Source: Merdicola sp963557785
GTDB taxonomy: Bacteria > Bacillota > Clostridia > TANB77 > CAG-508
Direction: 5' to 3'
Length of the DNA: 64,000 nt
NCBI GenBank assembly: GCA_963557785.1
Contig: CAUWBF010000002.1
Coordinates: 1 to 64,000, forward strand
In this document: in pieces, positions 59,401-64,000 of the stretch
Layout: each line of letters starts with the position of its first letter
Position numbering within the stretch: position 1 is the stretch's first letter
The notes under the pieces: model-generated
Database searches by the model: none
Told to the model about the DNA's origin: nothing
The model's input: the letters and a program-made list of their open reading frames with translations, nothing else
Made by a program: the position numbers and the translations under genes

Positions 59401-60306
59401 TCAAGCTCAAATAGAGGATACCTAATATTTGATAATGCACCTAATGGTTCTTCAACAGTATCTGTAGGTTTTGATGCAAATACAAAAGTTATTACACCAG
59501 GAATTGGTGAAGTTACAAAAGTTTCTAGTGATTCTATAACAATTAAATTTACAGAATCAAATTTAGTTAAAGATATGACAATGACAATTAAAGGATTTAC
59601 AGTAGATTCTTCTATAACTGTAGGAACGATGCTAAATAAGGAACAACAAATAGGTACAACAACAAATGGAGATATTTTACTAATATTAAGAGCTCCAAAT
59701 AAATCTATTATTGAAAATATAGAAGATTATATGCCACCACCAAATACATCAGCTGGAACATCAGCATATTATGGTGATTTAACAGAGGATGAGTTTGAAT
59801 TTTTTGCAGCAGTATTAGTTGCAGAAAATGGTTCAAGTGCAGATACAATGGCAGCTGTAGCTCAAGTTATAAAAAATAGAGCTTTAGATACAACGCACTT
59901 TACAGATGTAAATACAGTGCCAGAAGTTTTAATTGCACCAGGACAATATGGAAGTGTATATAAAGTGCCAGGATCCGGTTCAGGACCAACACCTGGAGGA
60001 GGAGAAGCAACTCCATCGGCAGGCGCTAGAACATATAATTTAGCGGGTAAGGGTGAATATTGGGTTGGAAATAACCATACTCCTAGAGAAGCAAATGATA
60101 CTTCTAGACAAGTTGCAAGAGAAGTATTAGATGGAACAAGACAAGATACAGTTTCAGCTCAAATGGGAAAATTGGCATTATACCAAGTTACACTTGCATC
60201 TTATCCAAGTCATGATAGTTGCTGTGTTGAATTTGGAGAACTATATGCTCACTCATGGGGATGTTTAACTGGAAACCATCAACAAGATAGTTGTACATTA
60301 CCATAA
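56437..60306 (+). CDS. Ala/Gly-repeat membrane protein with C39-like and SleB-like hydrolase domains
   Basis: The product has 1,289 residues. The hydrophilic N-terminus (about 1-70) leads to a pentapeptide tract GG(T/A)AA (about 80-165), then a transmembrane helix (about 170-200). A large extracellular region of about 600 residues follows that I do not recognise. Then come a C39_2-like peptidase domain (Cys in SSGCGPTAAA near 851, His in SGHFVVLL near 944), a beta-rich M23-like region without the HxH zinc motif (about 1010-1100), and a C-terminal SleB/CwlJ-like cell-wall hydrolase region (about 1113-1289, AVLVAENGSSADTMAAVAQV, KNRAL). It is probably the main wall-remodelling component of the T4SS-like machine. 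A GGGAAG site precedes the ATG. Confidence 0.78.
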   Translation: MSDNFDEVNKGLDEEERESSGKRQDSGQSAQEKADNIRDMVKKARDLKEKHDSSGSEVNSSSGRGTQSGGASSGGTAGGGTSAGGTSAGGTAAGGTAAGGTAAGGTAAGGAAAGGTAAGGAAAGGAAAGGTAAGGAAAGGAAAGGAAAGGAAAGGAAAGGAAAAGGLAAAAWPVTLAILIIVAIIVIILLIIGAISFFTTVPGMMMDKITEISSGFWRGFKSFFEGNAAYITEEDQTTLAEYIENMGYDVVGYGFAAPNEVSITTENTDTGSNETVTIKSKYLFAYLLADYNTYAIHSSVKDAISNFWAWLWGSEQKPLSGMLKFDDDGWLDIDTDVEVDRDSKTVTITVWNPEIEWLNVFNTDQYTYSLDGWTGRYGKPLEFLLTLHLSTMAPDLAYHVASDKEFDTKVHINFVDVEAHVRLQYVINAATISSLKSDDYEGVVLWEISGLEYLENKIGADGTLILSPDDLITIEDKMVVSDPLIGATEYDEDVVSAIEAVGMTKGGLRDAVSMCKENSGKGKQLLTKQPYITYVEKAWYKNIYFVINNEIRNAVSGDEWLQSAPDFDAYEYVDAGEKPVDPYDFHPSADSDHADIVSDTSKGVYQVLETRQDLQISQKSQPLKGSTNSRIKELFVGAGNDDVEGTNPKPEYYIYDGSRETAEAIEELREKEEDFRSSGSHTEKEVSEYINSIDEDDLYREIDFNKNSLSALTILENMKTEDADFILRDFKALLIELKYFKASDLDDKNIGLLDWIVPDYQPADWPNRKYEKQNYEYGTYIRSKQSMDSLVQDGQTQNNGGNGFQTEQTAESGDGFSSTTKVNNATYRNYKQYTGSYANKTYWGGTMSSSGCGPTAAAIVASGYGKFEGTPDKMADIMVTESTLEKVQNALNTYNISSSVHYATNTQTTVNEIRASLNEGKPVLVLMSETNNSSRPSHQFSNSGHFVVLLAEENGTLIMSNPGRGGEDGNKDTQGLEAFVRDYMTDNCSSSNRGYLIFDNAPNGSSTVSVGFDANTKVITPGIGEVTKVSSDSITIKFTESNLVKDMTMTIKGFTVDSSITVGTMLNKEQQIGTTTNGDILLILRAPNKSIIENIEDYMPPPNTSAGTSAYYGDLTEDEFEFFAAVLVAENGSSADTMAAVAQVIKNRALDTTHFTDVNTVPEVLIAPGQYGSVYKVPGSGSGPTPGGGEATPSAGARTYNLAGKGEYWVGNNHTPREANDTSRQVAREVLDGTRQDTVSAQMGKLALYQVTLASYPSHDSCCVEFGELYAHSWGCLTGNHQQDSCTLP
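56680..56935 (+). repeat. 15-bp tandem coding repeat (GG-T/A-A-A pentapeptides)
   Basis: About 17 copies of a 15-base unit such as GCAGCAGGAGGTGCA encode the pentapeptide GGxAA. The third position varies between T and A, with two GGTSA copies at the left end. The tract is GC-rich compared with its surroundings and is likely to vary in copy number by slippage. Confidence 0.9.
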
Positions 60307-60311
60307 ACTAA

Positions 60312-60353
60312 TTAATATAGATTCAGTACTATATTGTACTGAATCTATATTAA
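60312..60353 (+). other. 18-bp perfect hairpin after the hydrolase gene, no U-tract
   Basis: Arms 60312-60329 and 60336-60353 are perfectly complementary with a six-base loop. The 3' side runs into AAAAATATT rather than T's, so it is not a standard intrinsic terminator on the + strand. It may protect the upstream messenger or be a processing site that separates expression of the downstream small genes. Confidence 0.7.
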
Positions 60354-60377
60354 AAATATTACTAAAAGGAGAAAATT

Positions 60378-60941
60378 ATGAGTAAATTAGAAAAATTTTT
60401 GATACTTATAATAATAATAAATTTATTTGCAAGTATATTTATTATATTTGGTAAAAATAAAAATGAAGAAATACAAGTATTTGAAATAGGTAATTATGAT
60501 GAATTTGTAAATACTTATATGGCAGGACCATCACCAGAAAGATATAGAAATTTTGTACAAGAATTAGTAGAAAATAAGTTTGATACTTTATATAAAGAAA
60601 CTGAAGGATTATCTGATAGTGATTTAAAGAAATATTATGATAAAAATAATACAACAAATGATATGGTTTCTTTATCAAGTATTAGTTCAAATTATGGAAT
60701 CTCTGATTATACCAATTTTGAAAAACTAGTAAAAAAATTACGTGTAATTAATGAAAAAGGTGCTAAATATAAAAAGTGTAATATAATAAAACAATCTTGT
60801 AAAATGAATTCAGATTATACTACATCTGAAATTATATTTACTTATAGTAAATCTCAAAAAATAAAAATGACAATTGAAATGTCAAATTTAGTTCAATATG
60901 ATATACAAATGTTTAAAATATCTGTAAAGGAGGATGAGTAG
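60378..60941 (+). CDS. Single-pass membrane protein, possible VirB8/TcpC-like role (1)
   Basis: The product has 187 residues. One N-terminal transmembrane helix (LIIIINLFASIFIIFG) is followed by a soluble domain of about 155 residues. No motif is recognised with confidence. The layout, a short cytoplasmic tail, one helix and a small outer domain, is that of VirB8/TcpC-type T4SS proteins, and two similar genes follow. AAAGGAG precedes the ATG. Confidence 0.7.
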   Translation: MSKLEKFLILIIIINLFASIFIIFGKNKNEEIQVFEIGNYDEFVNTYMAGPSPERYRNFVQELVENKFDTLYKETEGLSDSDLKKYYDKNNTTNDMVSLSSISSNYGISDYTNFEKLVKKLRVINEKGAKYKKCNIIKQSCKMNSDYTTSEIIFTYSKSQKIKMTIEMSNLVQYDIQMFKISVKEDE

Positions 60942-60942
60942 T

Positions 60943-61464
60943 TTGAATAAGAAAAATAATCAGCCCTTTACAATTATATTAGCGATTATTGCCTGTTTAT
61001 TAACAATAATAAATATTAGATTATATATTTCAAAATATCAAAAAGAGATAATAGGAAACGAAGTGAATAATCAAGTAACATCAGTTACTAAAAAAACTGA
61101 TGAACAAAAGAAAGCTGAATTAATAGAAGAACTAAAAACAATGAATGAAAGAGACAGAATGGAAAGATATTTTGGAGAATATATAGATTATATTGAATCT
61201 GGAGAATATGAAAAAGCATATGCTCTTTTATACCCAGAGTTTAAACAAAACTATTTTAAAACTTTAGATGATTTTAAAAAATATGTAAGTGAAAAATATC
61301 CAGACATAATAATTGTTGACTACGACAATATAGAAAGACAAGGAGAGTATTATGTTTTATTTATAAATATTCCAAAAGCAAACGGAACAAGTGAAACTAT
61401 TAGTCAAAATATAGTTTTATATGAAAAAGATTATGCGGAATACTATATTTCATTTAGTATGTAA
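60943..61464 (+). CDS. Single-pass membrane protein with NTF2-like outer domain (2)
   Basis: The product has 173 residues from TTG 60943, nine bases after AAAGGAGG (60926-60933). The in-frame ATG at 60934 abuts the site and overlaps the upstream stop, so it is less likely. After one transmembrane helix (about residues 8-27) comes a linker and a domain with YIDYIESGEYEKAYALLYPEF, a pattern seen in NTF2-like domains of VirB8/TcpC-type proteins. The assignment is by pattern only. It ends 10 bases before the next gene. Confidence 0.7.
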   Translation: MNKKNNQPFTIILAIIACLLTIINIRLYISKYQKEIIGNEVNNQVTSVTKKTDEQKKAELIEELKTMNERDRMERYFGEYIDYIESGEYEKAYALLYPEFKQNYFKTLDDFKKYVSEKYPDIIIVDYDNIERQGEYYVLFINIPKANGTSETISQNIVLYEKDYAEYYISFSM

Positions 61465-61474
61465 GGAGTTAAAA

Positions 61475-62425
61475 ATGGATTTTTGGTTAAAAATAAGATT
61501 AAAAGTAAATGGTTTCTTTAGAAAATATAAAAATGCAATTATTTTAGTAATAATAGCATGGGCAATAGTGATAGCTATTAATTATTTACTAAAATATTTA
61601 AATGATAATAAAGCACCATCTACTACATATACACCTAATAAAGCTGTTATGGATGATAGTACAGTTCCTTCAAAATTGCAAGAACCAATTAATGAGCTAA
61701 TATCACAATTTGTTGGATATTGTAACGATAAAAATTATGAAGCAGCATATAACTTAATAGATGATGAATGTAAAGATGCACTTTATCCTTCAATAGATAT
61801 ATTTAAGTTATATGTAAATAATATATATAAAACTAAAAAAATATATAATATTCAAAACTTTTCTAATGTAGGAAAGAACTATATTTATGATGTTCGTATA
61901 TTAGATGACATAATAGCTACTGGAACAAATGGTAGTGGATATGTATACTATGAAGAAAAATTTGTAATGAAAGATACAAAAAATGGATTAAAGATGTCTA
62001 TAGGTGGGTTTGTAGATAAGGAAGATTTAAATATAGTAGCAGAAGATGAATATCTAAAATTTAATATACAATATAAGTTAGTTGATTATGAAACAGAAAC
62101 TTATGTTATAGAAATAACAAACAGATCTCAATATCCAATTATATTACAAGATGGAACATTATCAAATGAGATAGAATTAAATATTGAAACACAAAAACGA
62201 TCAGCAAAAAATTCAACAGATAATTTAATGATGATAAATCCTAGAGATACAAAAACATTTAAGATTACATTTACTAAGTTTGTAGATGATGGAAATAATT
62301 CAACAGAATTAATATTTAATGCAATAAGAGTACTAAATTCATATTCAGGGGATAAAGACTTAAGAGAGCAAGAGGTAAATAATGCAGTGGATAAATATAG
62401 TTTGAATATTAAGTTAGAAGAATAA
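61475..62425 (+). CDS. Single-pass membrane protein with NTF2-like outer domain (3)
   Basis: The product has 316 residues from ATG 61475 after TAAGGAG; an in-frame ATG at 61421 lies inside the previous gene and is rejected. The transmembrane helix (NAIILVIIAWAIVIAINYLL) is followed by FVGYCNDKNYEAAYNLIDDECKD in the same NTF2-like style as the preceding gene. A second domain follows, possibly an Ig-like fold (YVIEITNRSQYPIILQDG). It is the best candidate in this locus for a TcpC/VirB8-type component, but this is inferred from topology and order. Confidence 0.7.
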   Translation: MDFWLKIRLKVNGFFRKYKNAIILVIIAWAIVIAINYLLKYLNDNKAPSTTYTPNKAVMDDSTVPSKLQEPINELISQFVGYCNDKNYEAAYNLIDDECKDALYPSIDIFKLYVNNIYKTKKIYNIQNFSNVGKNYIYDVRILDDIIATGTNGSGYVYYEEKFVMKDTKNGLKMSIGGFVDKEDLNIVAEDEYLKFNIQYKLVDYETETYVIEITNRSQYPIILQDGTLSNEIELNIETQKRSAKNSTDNLMMINPRDTKTFKITFTKFVDDGNNSTELIFNAIRVLNSYSGDKDLREQEVNNAVDKYSLNIKLEE

Positions 62426-62437
62426 GGAGTTAGATTT

Positions 62438-63619
62438 ATGGATAATAAGTTACAAATAAGTGACCAAAGTAAACAATCGCAAATGATGCAGGTTCAAGAA
62501 CAAAATCAAGTTTTAACATTACAAAAAATGAGAGAATTAGAAAAAGAAATTGATAATAAAAAAGAAGAAGTTCAATCAATTAAGGATATTATAAAAGTAG
62601 ATAATGTAGAGCTTAATCCAATGCTTAAATTAAATGAAGCATATTTAGTTGAATTAGAAAATGAAAGAAATGAATTATCTTATCAATTATATACAGAAAA
62701 TGGTTTAATAGGAATAAGTAACGAAGAAGGATTAATTGAATTAGATCCAAACTACATAGCAGAAATGGATGAAAAATTTGGAGAATATGGTGGAGAATAT
62801 CTTATTCCAGCAGAAAATAAGATGCTTGATCCTAATGTCTTACAAGAACAGTCTTTAGAACCATATAGAAAAAGTGAACTTGAAAATAATATAGATAAGA
62901 ATGAACCTAATAAACAAGAAAAAAGGGAAAATCCAGATGAAACAATGTCAAAAATAGAGTCAGACTTAGGGTGTGACATATCCTCATGTATTAGAATAGA
63001 AGATGAAGATTTTTCTCAAGAAGTACTAGGACATCAAACTGGACATCAAGAAAAATATATTGCATATTCAAAAAGCAGAAATACATTTCTTTTAATAGGA
63101 AAAAATGGAAATAATTTTGAAGAAATTCAAGATATTTGTGGAGCACAAGGTGGAGGAGAAGCCGCAAGAAAAACATATTGTGAATATGATGAACAAGGAA
63201 GAGCAGTAGATGTAGAAGCACCATCATTTGTTATGACAAGAAATGATGGAAAACAAGGAGCTTTAGCTATTGATATGCATTATGGAGAAATATGCTTAAG
63301 TAATCTAACTCCAAATGAGCAGGAAGTAGGAAAATATGATAGTGAAGAGATTAGAATTGGACATTCAATAAAGCCAACTCCTGATGAAATAGAACTTGCA
63401 AAAGAAAGAGAAGAAAAATCAAAGGCTATTGCTGAAAAAGAAGAGGAAGTTAGACAATTAAAAGAAAATAAAGAAGATACTGATAACGAAGAGAATGAAG
63501 GAGAAAGAACACAAGAAGTTGAAGAAGCTGAAAAAGAACTTGACGAAATGAAAGCAAAGGCAGAAGAAGATGATGATATATATGATTGGAGTACGGGAAG
63601 ACCTATTCCAAGACATTAA
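62438..63619 (+). CDS. Coiled-coil protein of the T4SS-like locus, function unknown
   Basis: The product has 393 residues with no signal peptide or transmembrane helix, so it is probably cytoplasmic. The N-terminal 60 residues (QMMQVQEQNQVLTLQKMREL) and the last 90 (KEREEKSKAIAEKEEEVRQL) are predicted coiled coils by their heptad pattern and charge. The middle domain (about 165-305) has SRNTFLLIGKNGNNFEEIQD and is not recognised. AAGGAG precedes the ATG, 12 bases after the previous gene. It is the last gene before the terminator and could be a substrate, chaperone or regulator. Confidence 0.7.
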   Translation: MDNKLQISDQSKQSQMMQVQEQNQVLTLQKMRELEKEIDNKKEEVQSIKDIIKVDNVELNPMLKLNEAYLVELENERNELSYQLYTENGLIGISNEEGLIELDPNYIAEMDEKFGEYGGEYLIPAENKMLDPNVLQEQSLEPYRKSELENNIDKNEPNKQEKRENPDETMSKIESDLGCDISSCIRIEDEDFSQEVLGHQTGHQEKYIAYSKSRNTFLLIGKNGNNFEEIQDICGAQGGGEAARKTYCEYDEQGRAVDVEAPSFVMTRNDGKQGALAIDMHYGEICLSNLTPNEQEVGKYDSEEIRIGHSIKPTPDEIELAKEREEKSKAIAEKEEEVRQLKENKEDTDNEENEGERTQEVEEAEKELDEMKAKAEEDDDIYDWSTGRPIPRH

Positions 63620-63635
63620 TCATTTTAAAAGGCAT

Positions 63636-63676
63636 AAAATCACCTATATTGAATAAAATCATATAGGTGATTTTTT
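63636..63676 (+). terminator. Terminator at the end of the T4SS-like locus, overlapping the dacA ribosome site
   Basis: Perfect 14-base arms AAAATCACCTATAT (63636-63649) and ATATAGGTGATTTT (63661-63674) are followed by T's. The right arm contains AGGTGAT (63665-63671), the only ribosome binding site for the gene starting at 63677. Confidence 0.9.
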
Positions 63677-64000
63677 ATGTATAAAATTAGAAATATTATA
63701 ACATTAATAATAATTTGCAATATTATTACATTAAACTTTAATTTTGTATTAGCAGATGATGATATAGATGATGAAAATATTGAAATGGATACATTAAATG
63801 TTTCAGCAGATTTAAGTAATGAACCAGAAGTAAATTCTAGATCGGCTATTATATATGATAGGAAAAGTAAAGAAATAATATGGGGAAAAAAAGAAAATGA
63901 AAAAAGAAAAATGGCATCAACAACCAAAATAATGACGGCAATTATAATTTTAGAAAAATGTAATCTAAATGATACAGTTATAATATCAAAGAAAGCGGCA
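63677..64000 (+). CDS. D-alanyl-D-alanine carboxypeptidase (PBP5-type), 3' end outside window
   Basis: The visible 108 residues begin with a signal peptide (MYKIRNIITLIIICNIITLN, ending near VLA), an acidic linker (DDDIDDENIEMD) and then the start of the penicillin-binding fold: SRSAIIYDRKSKEIIWGKKE. The catalytic SxxK is in ASTTKIMTA. The family trims the terminal D-Ala from peptidoglycan stem peptides. It is probably a DacA/DacF relative, and it lies beyond the terminator of the T4SS-like locus, so it is likely a separate unit. Confidence 0.88.
   Translation, partial: MYKIRNIITLIIICNIITLNFNFVLADDDIDDENIEMDTLNVSADLSNEPEVNSRSAIIYDRKSKEIIWGKKENEKRKMASTTKIMTAIIILEKCNLNDTVIISKKAA

Noticed and set aside
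43369..63619. Integrative conjugative element
   Set aside because: VirB-like genes are present, but no relaxase, coupling protein, integrase, att repeat or replication gene is visible in the window.
1..64000. tRNA or rRNA genes
   Set aside because: No cloverleaf-like block with a recognisable T-loop or rRNA core sequence was noticed on either strand.

Overview
The window is low-GC, strongly A-rich DNA from a Bacillota (Firmicutes) chromosome, most likely an uncultivated anaerobic clostridial lineage. The evidence is the rpoB-rpoC pair, the gdpP / HD protein / rplI / dnaB / tilS / ftsH order, a class III (oxygen-sensitive) ribonucleotide reductase with its activase, a Spo0E-like small protein, AGGAGG-type ribosome binding sites and vegetative promoters of the TTGACA-17-TATAAT kind. 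No rRNA, tRNA, CRISPR array, insertion sequence or prophage was seen. The lineage is an inference; no search was run.

Positions 1-17643 hold the 3' part of one giant surface-protein gene (its 5' end lies outside). It encodes eight successive blocks, each one seven-repeat RCC1 propeller plus one bacterial Ig-like (BIG2-type) domain. About eighteen cadherin-like beta-sandwich repeats follow, then a carboxypeptidase-regulatory-like domain, a dockerin and an M23 peptidase. A small convergent membrane-protein gene shares its terminator. Positions 18231-42957 are housekeeping: a structured leader and attenuator-like hairpin, rpoB, rpoC, gdpP, an HD hydrolase, rplI, dnaB, tilS, ftsH, nrdD, nrdG, rpsU, yqeY, a polytopic membrane protein and a pair of M16 peptidase homologues.

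Positions 43113-63619 hold a Spo0E-like gene followed by a type IV secretion (T4SS)-like locus of about 20 kb. It comprises three VirB2-like pilins (the first two with their own terminators, the first and third with good promoters), a PrgI/VirB3-like protein, a separate TraC-like (VirB4 N-terminal-like) protein, a VirB4 ATPase, three VirB6-like polytopic proteins (one fused to an NlpC/P60-like hydrolase), a large Ala/Gly-repeat protein with C39-like and SleB-like domains, three single-pass proteins that may play the VirB8/TcpC role, and two unrecognised proteins. No relaxase, coupling protein or integrase is present in the window, so a resident secretion or pilus machine is an alternative to a conjugative element. 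A dacA-like gene begins at the right edge.

The most striking observation concerns the codon CGG. By my reading it occurs in frame only three times in about 55 kb of coding sequence. Two of these (nrdD at 35308 and the VirB6-hydrolase gene at 53551) are exactly the points where the protein continues only if the ribosome skips one base (+1). The third lies in the last codons of another VirB6-like gene. This suggests CGG may be unassigned or a programmed +1 frameshift signal; sequencing error is the rival explanation.
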